DNA of 33,252 nt from Verrucomicrobiales bacterium (lineage in GTDB: Bacteria; Verrucomicrobiota; Verrucomicrobiia; Verrucomicrobiales; SLCJ01), in assembly GCA_024636835.1 (NCBI GenBank), contig JAGXGH010000070.1, forward strand, positions 1-33,252, in the 5' to 3' direction. The translations under genes and the position numbers were made by a program. The notes below the pieces were generated by a model. That model was not told where the DNA came from, did not search any database, and saw only the letters and a program-made list of their open reading frames with translations. Below are positions 24,392-33,233 of this stretch, piece after piece. Each line of letters opens with the position of its first letter. The stretch's first letter is position 1.

Positions 24392-25888
24392 ATGGCAAAC
24401 AAGCAATTCGTCGGAATCGACCTAGGAACCACCACTTCAGGCCTCGCCTGTCTTCGCGCTGACGGTTCACCGGAAATCGTCCCCAATGCCGACGGCGAAC
24501 GGCTTACCCCATCCGTCGTTTATTTTGACCCATACGAGGACGTAAAACTCGTCGGCTCATCAGCTCGCGACGGCGGCGACCCATCGCGCACTGTGTTTCA
24601 AATCAAGCGCTACATGGACGACCCCACGCACATTGTGGAAATCGATGGAGCAAAGTGGACACCAGCAGAGATTTCCGCGCTCATTCTTTCCAAACTTAAA
24701 CGCGAGTGCTCCAGAATTATCGGTGAGTTCGAAGAGGCAGTGATCACAGTCCCCGCAAACTTCAACGAACTCGCACGCCGGTCAACCATCGCCGCAGCTG
24801 CCATGGCCGGGATCAAAGTAAAGCGATTAGTCAACGAGCCAACCGCAGCCGCACTCTACTACGCACATCGTGATCAAATCATCGGGAAAACCCTCGTCTA
24901 CGATCTTGGCGGAGGCACGCTCGACATCACCGTGCTCGAAATTGACGCTCAAAGAAACGTCAAGATCCTCACCTCAGAAGGGGCACGCCACCTCGGAGGC
25001 GCAAACTTCGATGAAGCCATTCTCGAAATCTACGGCGCAGAGTTCAAGAAAACTCAAGGGGGGGAGCTATTCACAAACGACGGGCAAAAGCGCCGTATCC
25101 TCCAACTTGGAGAAGAAGCCAAAAAGATGCTCTCCAAGCTTCAGAGAGTCACTGAGACTGTATCTAATGAAGGCGGTGGCATCGCTCGCGTCGAGCTTAC
25201 CCGTGAAATCTTCGAACAAGCCATTTCACGGCTCCTCGCGCGCACCGAAATGCTCGTTGAGCAGGCGCTAAACTCCGCGAACATCAGCATCAGTGACCTC
25301 GACCACGTCGTGCTCGTCGGCGGCAGCACCCGCATCCCCGCCGTGCGCGCACTACTCGAACGCATAACCGGAATGACACCACGCTCATGTGGTAATGTCG
25401 ACGAATGCGTTGCCCTCGGGGCCGCGCTATTCAGCGCCAACGCATCCAATATTCAAGAAGTCGCCAACACCGGCTACGGAACACTCGCGCTCGTCGACGA
25501 CCCTGACACTGGCGGCTTGGTCTTCCAAAATTGCATCGTCATCGAAAAAGACACTCCGATCCCATGCGAATGCTCACAGACTTATTGCACCAGTGAAGAT
25601 GATGAGCGCATCATCGAGGTGGAAATTACCCAAGGCGAGGACACCCACCCCCGCTACGTTGACGTCATCGGACGCATCACCTTGGAGGTCCCCCCAAACC
25701 GTCCCGCAGGTTGCGAGGTCACGGTAACTTACAGCTACGACGAGAATCAACGAGTCCAGGTTCACGTCCTCGACCACGACACCGGCAAGAGTGAAAAAGT
25801 CACCATCCAATACAGAGGTGCCGGCGTGATCGACCAACGTGCCATCGAGCGTAAAGGCTCGTATTTGAAAAAACTCCGCATCGAATAA
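24392..25888 (+). CDS. Hsp70-family chaperone lacking the C-terminal lid
   Basis: This 498-residue Hsp70 homologue has a complete ATPase domain: phosphate-1 GIDLGTTTSG (8-17), NEPTAAALYYA, phosphate-2 VYDLGGGTLDITVLE, and adenosine site VVLVGGSTRIPAVRALL. A beta substrate-binding segment follows (RITLEVPPNRPAGCEVTVTY). It stops about 130 residues before a standard DnaK end (638), so the helical lid is missing, as in some specialised Hsp70s such as HscC-like forms. It is therefore probably not the main DnaK. I chose the ATG at 24392 (MANKQFVGIDLG), since the longer frame adds 20 non-conserved residues. It sits between the FHA gene and a 131-aa gene, all on the plus strand, and may serve the same pathway. 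Confidence 0.9.
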   Translation: MANKQFVGIDLGTTTSGLACLRADGSPEIVPNADGERLTPSVVYFDPYEDVKLVGSSARDGGDPSRTVFQIKRYMDDPTHIVEIDGAKWTPAEISALILSKLKRECSRIIGEFEEAVITVPANFNELARRSTIAAAAMAGIKVKRLVNEPTAAALYYAHRDQIIGKTLVYDLGGGTLDITVLEIDAQRNVKILTSEGARHLGGANFDEAILEIYGAEFKKTQGGELFTNDGQKRRILQLGEEAKKMLSKLQRVTETVSNEGGGIARVELTREIFEQAISRLLARTEMLVEQALNSANISISDLDHVVLVGGSTRIPAVRALLERITGMTPRSCGNVDECVALGAALFSANASNIQEVANTGYGTLALVDDPDTGGLVFQNCIVIEKDTPIPCECSQTYCTSEDDERIIEVEITQGEDTHPRYVDVIGRITLEVPPNRPAGCEVTVTYSYDENQRVQVHVLDHDTGKSEKVTIQYRGAGVIDQRAIERKGSYLKKLRIE

Positions 25889-25938
25889 TTTCATCAAATT
25901 ATTATCTCCGCACATCGTAACGTTCTACTCCTCGACTC

Positions 25939-26334
25939 ATGGCTGGAATCAAAAGCTTCTTCAACAAACTCCTCAGCAACAAAACACCATCATCGGCTGC
26001 TGATGCATTCCCCGCACCATCCGATTTGCCGACCAATTCCACCGCCGCATCCGCAACCAATTCGGAAGAGTATTCTCTAGATTCCGGACAAAGCGCAGCC
26101 GAACTCTACGAGCAAGTTCGCGCCGCCAGTGCACCCATCAACGCGGAAACTCCAGACGAAGAACTCTGCGGACTCCACGCGGGAATGACTACGGAAGACG
26201 TCGAACAACAGTTGGCCTACCTTTACCGACGCTATAACCGCGCGGCAGCCAGTCTTGATGCAACGATGAATCGCGAAGCTGAAATCATGCTCGACGCCAT
26301 CGTCGCCATGCGCAAAAAATACCTCGGTAAATAA
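25939..26334 (+). CDS. Small cytoplasmic protein of unknown function, Hsp70-linked
   Basis: This is not a recognised family. The 131 residues have a short amphipathic N-terminus (MAGIKSFFNKLLSN), a Ser/Ala/Pro-rich linker (about 15-55), and a helical C-terminal part (TTEDVEQQLAYLYRRYNRAA, then EAEIMLDAIVAMRKKYLGK). It has no signal peptide or transmembrane helix. It lies 50 bp after the Hsp70 gene and 40 bp before radC. Its place next to Hsp70 makes a co-chaperone or client role possible, but nothing in the sequence proves it. Confidence 0.75.
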   Translation: MAGIKSFFNKLLSNKTPSSAADAFPAPSDLPTNSTAASATNSEEYSLDSGQSAAELYEQVRAASAPINAETPDEELCGLHAGMTTEDVEQQLAYLYRRYNRAAASLDATMNREAEIMLDAIVAMRKKYLGK

Positions 26335-26374
26335 CCAATCACGTCACGAGAGATCGCGGATTCTCTTCCACACC

Positions 26375-27064
26375 ATGGGAACCATCAACGAAATACCGGA
26401 AGAAGAGCGGCCACGCGAAAGGTTGATCCGGCTTGGCGCAAAATCCCTCAGCACGGCTGAACTTCTCGCTCTGTTTTTCCGTGTCGGAGGTATTGGATAT
26501 TCCGCCGTAGATCTCGGACGTGATTTAATGAATCACTTCCCCGACCTCAACAAAATGTCTCGCGCATCCATTGACCAACTCACTGAAGTGCGGGGCATCG
26601 GAAAGGCCAAAGCCTGCGAACTTCTCGCCGCTTTCGAACTCGGCAACCGCGCCGCCGCGGAAAGAGCCACTTCCATAGCCATGAACTCTCCAGACGCGAT
26701 TCTCAGCCTGCTCGGTGGCGAGCTTCGCGCGTCGCATCAAGAACTACTTAAGGCCGTCCTCGTAGATACCCGTCATCAACTCATCAGGGTCGCAAACATC
26801 TCACAGGGAAGCTTGAATGAATCCATCGCTCACCCACGGGAGATCATTCGTCCGGCACTGCTCGCCTCTGCCTACGGGATCATCCTCGTGCACAACCACC
26901 CATCAGGCGATCCTACGCCTTCTCGTGCCGATAAAAACCTGACCACACGTATCAACGAAGCCTGTGATCTGTTGCAAGTTCACCTCGTTGATCACATTAT
27001 TGTAGGCACCGCCTCAAGCCACTCTGCGGGGTATTTTTCGTTCCGCGAATCAGGCCTTCTTTAG
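26375..27064 (+). CDS. radC: RadC family JAMM/MPN domain protein
   Basis: This 229-residue RadC-type protein has an N-terminal helix-hairpin-helix (EVRGIGKAKACEL, 71-83) and a C-terminal JAMM metalloprotease-like domain. The motif HNHPSGDPTPSRAD supplies His173, His175 and Asp186 as the expected zinc ligands. RadC was once called a DNA repair protein, but its role is not settled; links to DNA processing and natural transformation have been described in some bacteria. Length and order match the family. It precedes lpxA by 10 bp, so the two are probably co-transcribed. Confidence 0.95.
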   Translation: MGTINEIPEEERPRERLIRLGAKSLSTAELLALFFRVGGIGYSAVDLGRDLMNHFPDLNKMSRASIDQLTEVRGIGKAKACELLAAFELGNRAAAERATSIAMNSPDAILSLLGGELRASHQELLKAVLVDTRHQLIRVANISQGSLNESIAHPREIIRPALLASAYGIILVHNHPSGDPTPSRADKNLTTRINEACDLLQVHLVDHIIVGTASSHSAGYFSFRESGLL

Positions 27065-27074
27065 CTATCATCCA

Positions 27075-27854
27075 ATGATCCATCCCACTGCGATTCTCGA
27101 AGGTAATATTCAATTCACTCACGGCGAGAGCTCGGTGACCATTGCCCCCTACGCAGTGCTCCGCGGCAATATCGTCATCGGTGATCAATGCACCATCGAG
27201 CCCCATGCATGCATCGAGGGAACAGTAAAAATTGGCGATCACTGCTTCATTGGCCATCACTCACTGATCGGTGGACTCCCGCAGGATCTCTCCTTCGACC
27301 CGAAAACAGAAAGCGGCGTCATTCTTGGAAACCACAACACCATTCGAGAGCAGGTCACTATCCATCGGAGCACCCAAGCTGGAGGCAATACCATTCTCGG
27401 TGATCATAATTTCCTCATGAGCTCCTCCCACGTGGCGCATGATGTGACCATCGGCGATCACAATATTTTCGCCAACGCCGTCCTCCTCGCAGGGCATATC
27501 CATGTCGGCAACCACACCTTCCTCGGCGGAGGTGCGGGGTTTCATCAATTCATCAAGATCGGAGACCGGTCGATGACTCAGGGCAACTCATCGATCAGTC
27601 AAGACGTCCCTCCTTTCACCATCGTCTATGGCCCCAACAAGGTTGCAGCTTTGAATGTGATCGGCATGCGTCGAGGAGGAATTGACGCCGCAGAGCGCAG
27701 TGAACTAAAATCCGTATTTAAAGCCATCTTTCGAGACGGTGCAAAAAACGAGTCCCTTCTAGCCAGCTGTGACGCTACGCAGAGTGAGGTAGTGAAAACT
27801 TTCCTCGCAGCCTTCCTCTCACCTAGCCGCAAAGGTATCTGCCGACGAATGTGA
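27075..27854 (+). CDS. lpxA: Acyl-ACP--UDP-N-acetylglucosamine O-acyltransferase (LpxA)
   Basis: This is the first enzyme of lipid A synthesis: it moves a 3-hydroxyacyl chain from ACP to UDP-GlcNAc in the cytoplasm. The 259 residues contain left-handed beta-helix hexapeptide repeats throughout (IVIGDQ, VKIGDH, VTIGDH), the LpxA insertion GLPQDLSFD, the catalytic-base His122 in SSHVAHD (His125 in E. coli), and the HQF segment in GGGAGFHQFIKIGD. A C-terminal helical part follows (AERSELKSVFKAIFRD). It is not next to lpxD, fabZ or lpxB in this window. It confirms a Gram-negative outer membrane with lptD nearby. It ends 8 bp from the convergent 391-aa gene. Confidence 0.95.
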   Translation: MIHPTAILEGNIQFTHGESSVTIAPYAVLRGNIVIGDQCTIEPHACIEGTVKIGDHCFIGHHSLIGGLPQDLSFDPKTESGVILGNHNTIREQVTIHRSTQAGGNTILGDHNFLMSSSHVAHDVTIGDHNIFANAVLLAGHIHVGNHTFLGGGAGFHQFIKIGDRSMTQGNSSISQDVPPFTIVYGPNKVAALNVIGMRRGGIDAAERSELKSVFKAIFRDGAKNESLLASCDATQSEVVKTFLAAFLSPSRKGICRRM

Positions 27855-27862
27855 CAAGGAAC

Positions 27863-29038
27863 TTATTGCCAAGACGTCAAAGCGAAAACCTGGTCGTCAG
27901 TTGGACTACGCAATCGCCCGGGAAAGCGAAGTTCATCGATCATCAGCATCGCTGACAATCCATCGGTAAAGTGCGCGGTAACTGCCATCACCTTACCATT
28001 TGGCGCCTCCGTATCCCGTGGGATAGAATTCTCAATATAGTCACCGAAGGCATCGCCTTTTTTCACTAAGGTCAATTGCGCGCTGCCGCTTGCACCTGAA
28101 ATGGGTCCCATCACCTTCAAGGCCATCCACTGAGCAGGATCTTCACCTTCCGGTAGAGGCATTCCGATTATTGACGTACGGTGGATCGACACCCATAGCG
28201 GAACGGCATCACCAGGTCGTGTCTTGGAAAACTCACGCCAGCTACGCTCCGCTGCACCGACCAGAACCTCCCAATCAATTCGCATCTCTCCGTCGTCTGC
28301 AATTTCCACAAATACCACACCAAGCTGCCCCTCACCTGCCCTACCCATAGTTACCACTCCAAAGCGTCTATCAAAACGTGACACCTCGGAGTAATTTAGT
28401 ACCGACAAGCCTTTCATATAACTGAAGTCCACACCGTATGCTTCACTCCATTTTCGCACTAAAGGCTCGAGTAACCCGGGAAAGCGAATCACTTCCAAAA
28501 GCTCATCCACGTCATCAACCCCAGAAAACTCATCGATAAACTTCACTACGTCCTCTCTAGTTCTGACCGCTCGATCAGTATCCTTGTTTAACCCAGCACT
28601 TGTCATGCTGCTTTCCTTGTCGGCGATAAACTCCTGTTGCGAAGAAAACATGAAAAACGCCACCACCGCACATAGCCCAAACAATACCCCCACAAGCGTT
28701 CCCATCATTCCTGCGTTTTTTTGCCGATGCTCGATAACATCACTCTGTGTCGCCTTCTCGTGAAGGCGGGAAAACGGCACCGCACCCTGCGCTTCAATTT
28801 CACCACCCTGGCTTAAGACCGGCTTTCCCTTTTTCGCGTGGATAGGCCCAGATGTCGCTAATGATTCCGGAATAATCTCACCACCGTCCTCCTTCTCATT
28901 CACCTCTGGCTTCAGTAGCGCCCAGCCGTAATGCGGACAAATCCCATCAGAACCCATCCCAACATCGCTCGGATCTACGATGTATCTTCGGCACTCCGAA
29001 CACCATGTTTTGGATGAAAAATTCGCGTTTTGGCCCAT
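27863..29038 (-). CDS. Zinc-ribbon-like membrane protein of unknown function
   Basis: The function is unknown. The 391 residues begin with a zinc-ribbon-like motif (Cys13, Cys16, Cys34), but the fourth position expected in CPHCG is Tyr37 (CPHYGW), so the ribbon may be damaged. After a polar linker there is one transmembrane helix (about 111-131, GTLVGVLFGLCAVVAFFMF), and a large C-terminal domain on the other side of the membrane (GVVTMGRAGEGQLGVVFVEI, LTLVKKGDAFGDYIEN). The ATG at 29038 (MGQNANFSSK) is preferred because an extended frame adds 18 uncharacteristic residues. It is divergent from lptD, with about 194 bp between them, and convergent with lpxA. Confidence 0.75.
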   Translation of the reverse strand: MGQNANFSSKTWCSECRRYIVDPSDVGMGSDGICPHYGWALLKPEVNEKEDGGEIIPESLATSGPIHAKKGKPVLSQGGEIEAQGAVPFSRLHEKATQSDVIEHRQKNAGMMGTLVGVLFGLCAVVAFFMFSSQQEFIADKESSMTSAGLNKDTDRAVRTREDVVKFIDEFSGVDDVDELLEVIRFPGLLEPLVRKWSEAYGVDFSYMKGLSVLNYSEVSRFDRRFGVVTMGRAGEGQLGVVFVEIADDGEMRIDWEVLVGAAERSWREFSKTRPGDAVPLWVSIHRTSIIGMPLPEGEDPAQWMALKVMGPISGASGSAQLTLVKKGDAFGDYIENSIPRDTEAPNGKVMAVTAHFTDGLSAMLMIDELRFPGRLRSPTDDQVFALTSWQ

Positions 29039-29169
29039 AATCCGACAATAAATATCACCTGTCTTTCTATAAAAACACACAAAATCGCCCAAGAATCCAC
29101 CAAGATCGCATTTCCACTTTGACGAAAGGGCGAATCACCGCCAAGGATTTCCTTGCACCCGTGACTCAA

Positions 29170-29191
29170 AATGAGGCAAGCTTGCCTCATT
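29170..29191. promoter_or_regulatory. 22-bp perfect palindrome upstream of lptD
   Basis: The half-site AATGAGGCAAG is followed directly by its exact inverse, with no spacer. It lies in the divergent region between the zinc-ribbon gene and lptD, ending 41 bp before the lptD ATG. No gene ends nearby, so it is unlikely to be a terminator. It could be a dimeric operator or a hairpin in the lptD leader. This is the longest perfect palindrome I noticed in the window. Confidence 0.55.
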
Positions 29192-29232
29192 CATCCTGAC
29201 TTCGGAACCCCTTTTCCTCCATCATCCTCATT

Positions 29233-31560
29233 ATGAAGGTATCTATCACCCTTCTTACACCACTCGTTTGTCTCACCCTTGTCGCCTCGTCTTTTGCTCA
29301 AGGAGACGTCCTCGATAGTCTCTCCAATCTCACCTCTAAAGTCCAAGTCGACAGTATTGGTGGCGCCGAAGTGATTGATCTCGAACAAGGAGTTTTTCGT
29401 TATAGCGACAACGTCCACATCAAATATGAGGGCACCGAGATCATCTCAGACGTCGCTGAATTCAATCGCAGCACTGGAGACATCAAGGCAAACGGCAATG
29501 TAAGCATCTACCGCGAGGGCATTCTCTATTCTGGTGAGAGCGCCATCTACAACATCGAAAGCGAAAAAATTGTTTCCGATAACCTGAAGAGCTCAGTAGT
29601 CGCTCAAGGCAAGGAACTCTTCTTCCAGACCGACAGCCTCAACACGCAAATCGGTGAAAACGATAATGTCGAAGTGATCGACACTGAAGGCACGCTTCTC
29701 ACCACTCACGACTACGCAATACCAAACTGGCACATTCTCGCCGATGAACTCGACATCTACCCCGATGATCGCGTCGTCTTCAAAGACGTAACATTTTACG
29801 CCAAAGGAGTGCCCGTCATGTGGCTCCCTTACCTCGCTCAACCACTCGACGACGAGCTTGGATATACCTTCGCTCCTGGCTGGGATAGCGCTTGGGGCGG
29901 CTATCTCCTTAACCGTTATGGTTCACTCATCGGCGAAGAGAAAAAGCTCCTCGCTATCTTCCACCTCGATCTTCGCACCGAGCGCGGACTAGCCGGCGGC
30001 ATCGACTTCAAGTCAGCCAAACATCGCGACAATCCAAACCTCACCGGACTCAAGCTGTACTACGCAAACGACCTCTCTCCGGAGACCACCCGTAACAGCA
30101 ACAATAACCGCGCCAACGATCAGTTACCCGAGACCAACCGCTATCGCGTCAATCTCCAGCACCGCATTTACGTCAGTGGCTATGACGAGTCCATTGCTAT
30201 CGAAGACGCAGGAACCGATGGCGCATATCGCAAACGCCAATTCACACCTCGCGACGACTCGTTCTACCTCAACTTTGACATCAACGTCCTCAGTGACGGG
30301 TATTTCTACGAGGACTTCTTCCCGAGTGAATTCCGCATCGATCCTCAGCCGGATAACAATATCGAACTTGTCAAACGCTTCGACTATTCAGAAGCCAGCT
30401 TGCTCGGACGCTTTGACATCAACGAGTTCTTCCAGACCGACACCCGCCTCCCCGAGATCGCTTACGATACAGTGCGCATGCCCGTCTTCGGTGGCCGTGT
30501 AAACTACGAAGGCACATCAAGCTTCGGCATCCCCGAAGAAATCCCACCAGGAGGAATTGGCGCACGCACAACAGACCTCACGGGAAGCATTGGTTACAAC
30601 CGCCTCGATACCTACCATCAGTTCAGCAGAGCCTTCCAGCTGTTCGGCTTCCTCAATGTTGTCCCACGCGCTGGCGTCCGTTACACCAACTATTCGTCCG
30701 CGACTGGCGATACCGTTGGCTTCGACCGCGTCCTCGGGCACTTTGGAGTCGACACCTCGTTCAAGTTCTCACGCGACTACGATTCCATCCAAAGCCGTGC
30801 ATTCGGACTTGATGGTATACGCCACGTCGTTCAACCATACCTTCGCTACAGCCTCATCGAAGGCGATGACATCCCCAATGATTTCCAAGGCATCGACGAC
30901 TTCGTTGCGTCCACCCGCCCTCGCCCGCTTGACCCCACGCAGTTCACTGCCATCGATAGCCTTGCGAGCTGGAATATCGTCCGTCTCGGTGTGTTCAACC
31001 GCCTGCTCACCAAACGCAACAACGGTTCCATTGAGTGGCTCTCATTCAACACCTACTTCGATACCTTCATCCAAGATCCTGAGTTTGACCGCGACTTCTC
31101 CAACTTGTATCAAGACATCGCTTGGAAACCACTTCCTTGGTTGCGCTTCAACCTCGACTCTCAGTTCCCTCTATTCGGCGGCGATGCCTCGTTCACAGAG
31201 ATCAATACACGCGTCACCTACATGCCGGTGCCATCCTCGGAAATCTCACTCGGTCACCGTTTCCTCGACAGTCACCCATTCTTACAGGACTCGAACCAGG
31301 TCACCATCGATTACTTCCAACGCATTCGTGACAACTGGGGATTCTCCATTCGTCACCGTTGGGAGTTCGACGACTCGACACTTGAAACCCAGCAATACTC
31401 CGTTCACCGCGACCTAACGAGCTGGACTGCCGCACTTGGTGCTGTTATTCGAGACAACCGCGGAGTTAAAGACTACGGTCTTCTTTTCACCCTCACGCTG
31501 AAAGAGTTCCCGCAGTTCAACATCCCGGTGAACCTCGACCCACAGGGATCGTCGAACTAA
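29233..31560 (+). CDS. lptD: LPS assembly outer membrane protein LptD
   Basis: It is the outer membrane beta-barrel of the Lpt bridge that inserts LPS into the outer leaflet, working with the lipoprotein LptE. The 775 residues start with a signal peptide (ITLLTPLVCLTLVASSFA, cleavage near 22), then an OstA/LptA-like N-terminal jellyroll (about 40-200, with VFRYSDNVHIKYEGTEIISD), the hallmark FYAKGVPVMWLPYLAQPL, and a long barrel region (about 250-775) with typical alternating strands. The mature protein has no cysteine, so it cannot form the two disulfides needed by E. coli LptD. A strong terminator follows at 31594-31625. Confidence 0.93.
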   Translation: MKVSITLLTPLVCLTLVASSFAQGDVLDSLSNLTSKVQVDSIGGAEVIDLEQGVFRYSDNVHIKYEGTEIISDVAEFNRSTGDIKANGNVSIYREGILYSGESAIYNIESEKIVSDNLKSSVVAQGKELFFQTDSLNTQIGENDNVEVIDTEGTLLTTHDYAIPNWHILADELDIYPDDRVVFKDVTFYAKGVPVMWLPYLAQPLDDELGYTFAPGWDSAWGGYLLNRYGSLIGEEKKLLAIFHLDLRTERGLAGGIDFKSAKHRDNPNLTGLKLYYANDLSPETTRNSNNNRANDQLPETNRYRVNLQHRIYVSGYDESIAIEDAGTDGAYRKRQFTPRDDSFYLNFDINVLSDGYFYEDFFPSEFRIDPQPDNNIELVKRFDYSEASLLGRFDINEFFQTDTRLPEIAYDTVRMPVFGGRVNYEGTSSFGIPEEIPPGGIGARTTDLTGSIGYNRLDTYHQFSRAFQLFGFLNVVPRAGVRYTNYSSATGDTVGFDRVLGHFGVDTSFKFSRDYDSIQSRAFGLDGIRHVVQPYLRYSLIEGDDIPNDFQGIDDFVASTRPRPLDPTQFTAIDSLASWNIVRLGVFNRLLTKRNNGSIEWLSFNTYFDTFIQDPEFDRDFSNLYQDIAWKPLPWLRFNLDSQFPLFGGDASFTEINTRVTYMPVPSSEISLGHRFLDSHPFLQDSNQVTIDYFQRIRDNWGFSIRHRWEFDDSTLETQQYSVHRDLTSWTAALGAVIRDNRGVKDYGLLFTLTLKEFPQFNIPVNLDPQGSSN

Positions 31561-31593
31561 GTCCTCAAGTCACATCAATCGATCTTATAAACA

Positions 31594-31625
31594 GCGTCGG
31601 CACCGAGTTCGGGCCGGCGCTTTTT
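31594..31625 (+). terminator. Rho-independent terminator after lptD
   Basis: GCGTCGGC pairs with GCCGGCGC (one G-T mismatch tolerated as wobble) and the inner CCGA and TCGG extend the stem with a single bulged A. TTTTT follows at 31621-31625. It is 33 bp after the lptD stop and 15 bp before rsmB starts, so rsmB must have its own promoter, or depends on readthrough. Confidence 0.9.
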
Positions 31626-31640
31626 CTTCACTCCGTAACC

Positions 31641-32900
31641 ATGGCACGCTCAACCGCCCATCACATCCTCTGCCTATGGGATCCCGATAAACGTTGGGCT
31701 GAAGATCTGCTACAACAGCATGCCAACCATCTGCGGGACGATGATCGACGCTTCGCAAACCGACTCGTTATCGGAACACTCAAAAGCCTGCGAACTCTCG
31801 ACTACGTGCTCGCGCCCCGCCTCCGCGATGGCCTCGACTCGGTCTCAAACGAAACGCTTTGGGCTCTCCGACTCGGAGTGGAGCAGCTTCTTCACACCCG
31901 CGTGCCAAGTCACGCGGCCGTTGCCGAAACCGTCGATCTCGTCAATCGCAACCAACGTGGGTTCGTCAACGCCATTCTCCGCCGCATCGGGCGTGAGAGC
32001 CAAACCATTGCCACAGAGTTACGCAACGCACCAGCAGATATCCGACACTCCATCCCCCGCCGCTTGTTCAAACGTTGGTCCAAACTCTACGGAGCTCAAG
32101 AAGCAGAACAACTGGCTGAATTCATCAACCAACCAGCGCCAACCACCTTCGTGATCAACACTCTTCACGACAGCGTTCTCGAAGAACTCGCCAAGGACGA
32201 CGTCAAGTTCCGCGAACTTCCAACCCGCCCCGGATATTTCGAAACACTCGACGGCACACCGATACCTAACTCTTGGTTCACCGAAGGCCTGGTCTACGCT
32301 CAAGACCCCGCGGCAGGAATCGCGATTGACGCACTGGCTCCTCAAGCCAATGAGACCATTCTCGATTGCTGCGCAGCACCAGGCGGAAAAACGTTTCTCA
32401 TCGCACGCGTCATCAACAACCATGGCACAGTGATCGCTAGCGACAACGATCCAAAGCGCGCCGAACGACTTCGAAGTAACTGCGAACGCCTCGGCATCAC
32501 CTGCGCAAACATCGAAATCGCCGACTGGACATCCGCCGAAACCAGCGATCAAGTCACCGTCCCTTCCGTAGCCATCATCGACGCCCCGTGCTCGAACACC
32601 GGTGTGCTCCGTCGCCGCGTCGATGCACGCTATAGAAGCTCCGCCATCGAGCCATCATCAATTTCACGACTCCAGAAATCCATTCTCCGCAACGTGCTCA
32701 CCCGCCTTCCAAGCAGTGGCCGTTGTGTCTACTCCACATGTAGCATCGAGCCCGAAGAAAACGGCGAATCCGTTCGCCACGTCGTTAATCAACTCACACA
32801 AAAGGACGGGCTGCACTTTGAGCTAAGCAAGGAGTCCCAAACCCTGCCGCAGCGTGACGGCATCGACGGCCACTACTCAGTCCTCATCACCAAACGCTAA
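31641..32900 (+). CDS. rsmB: 16S rRNA m5C methyltransferase RsmB
   Basis: It methylates C967 (E. coli numbering) of 16S rRNA at carbon 5 using S-adenosylmethionine. The 419 residues contain an N-terminal NusB-like domain (about 1-130), a linker, and the Rossmann methyltransferase domain. Key motifs are LDCCAAPGGKT (SAM site, about 241-251), DAPCSNTGVLRR with Cys317, and YSTCSIEPEEN with Cys367 as the nucleophile and helper cysteines. The fusion of the NusB domain separates it from shorter RsmF-type enzymes. The ATG at 31641 agrees with the family N-terminus. No terminator is obvious downstream. Confidence 0.94.
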   Translation: MARSTAHHILCLWDPDKRWAEDLLQQHANHLRDDDRRFANRLVIGTLKSLRTLDYVLAPRLRDGLDSVSNETLWALRLGVEQLLHTRVPSHAAVAETVDLVNRNQRGFVNAILRRIGRESQTIATELRNAPADIRHSIPRRLFKRWSKLYGAQEAEQLAEFINQPAPTTFVINTLHDSVLEELAKDDVKFRELPTRPGYFETLDGTPIPNSWFTEGLVYAQDPAAGIAIDALAPQANETILDCCAAPGGKTFLIARVINNHGTVIASDNDPKRAERLRSNCERLGITCANIEIADWTSAETSDQVTVPSVAIIDAPCSNTGVLRRRVDARYRSSAIEPSSISRLQKSILRNVLTRLPSSGRCVYSTCSIEPEENGESVRHVVNQLTQKDGLHFELSKESQTLPQRDGIDGHYSVLITKR

Positions 32901-32977
32901 GCACGAAATATGATTTCTCTCAGTGCTTCACTCGAATTCCACTTGCCGCACCACCGGATCGGCTTCATTCTTTAAAC

Positions 32978-33145
32978 ATGCGTGCTTTCATCAGTATGAT
33001 CAGTCTCCTCGCAACCATTGGCATGGTCGTAGGAATGCTTCTCCTTGGCTTTTTCATTCGCAACCTCAGTTCTAATCTGGATGTGAAATCCATGGAACCC
33101 GGAACTGCCTTGATGATTCCTCCACCTGCGGAAGCCTCGAAATAG
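32978..33145 (+). CDS. Small single-pass membrane protein, 55 residues
   Basis: A frame from an ATG at 32978 encodes MRAFISMISLLATIGM and continues into a hydrophobic helix (about 5-28, through GMLLLGFFIR), then a short polar tail ending PPPAEASK. It has a positively charged start, a single membrane helix and a stop at 33143-33145. The frame is compact, has codon use like neighbouring genes, and lies between rsmB and a further gene on the same strand, so I take it as real. The function is unknown. No ribosome binding site is clear. Confidence 0.6.
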   Translation: MRAFISMISLLATIGMVVGMLLLGFFIRNLSSNLDVKSMEPGTALMIPPPAEASK

Positions 33146-33172
33146 CAACCATTAGGCAACCTTTATCGCATT

Positions 33173-33233
33173 ATGAACCAACTCGTTGCACTCCTCCAAG
33201 AACGCTTCAACATCGACGAAGACACCGCAAAGC
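33173..33233 (+). CDS. Start of a protein-coding gene, cut by the contig end
   Basis: An ATG at 33173 opens a frame that reads MNQLVALLQERFNIDEDTAK before native sequence stops. The following bases are adapter, so the residues they would encode are not real. Twenty codons are too few for identification. The amphipathic pattern suggests a helical N-terminus. Confidence 0.45.

Noticed and set aside
30557..31417. 286-codon plus-strand frame within lptD
   Set aside because: It is a Ser/Thr/Ala-rich alternate frame of lptD, typical of a shadow from GC-biased codons.
1..33233. CRISPR arrays, rRNA genes, phage genes and secretion system genes
   Set aside because: I looked for regularly spaced repeats, rRNA-like conserved blocks, and phage or type VI secretion genes and saw none.
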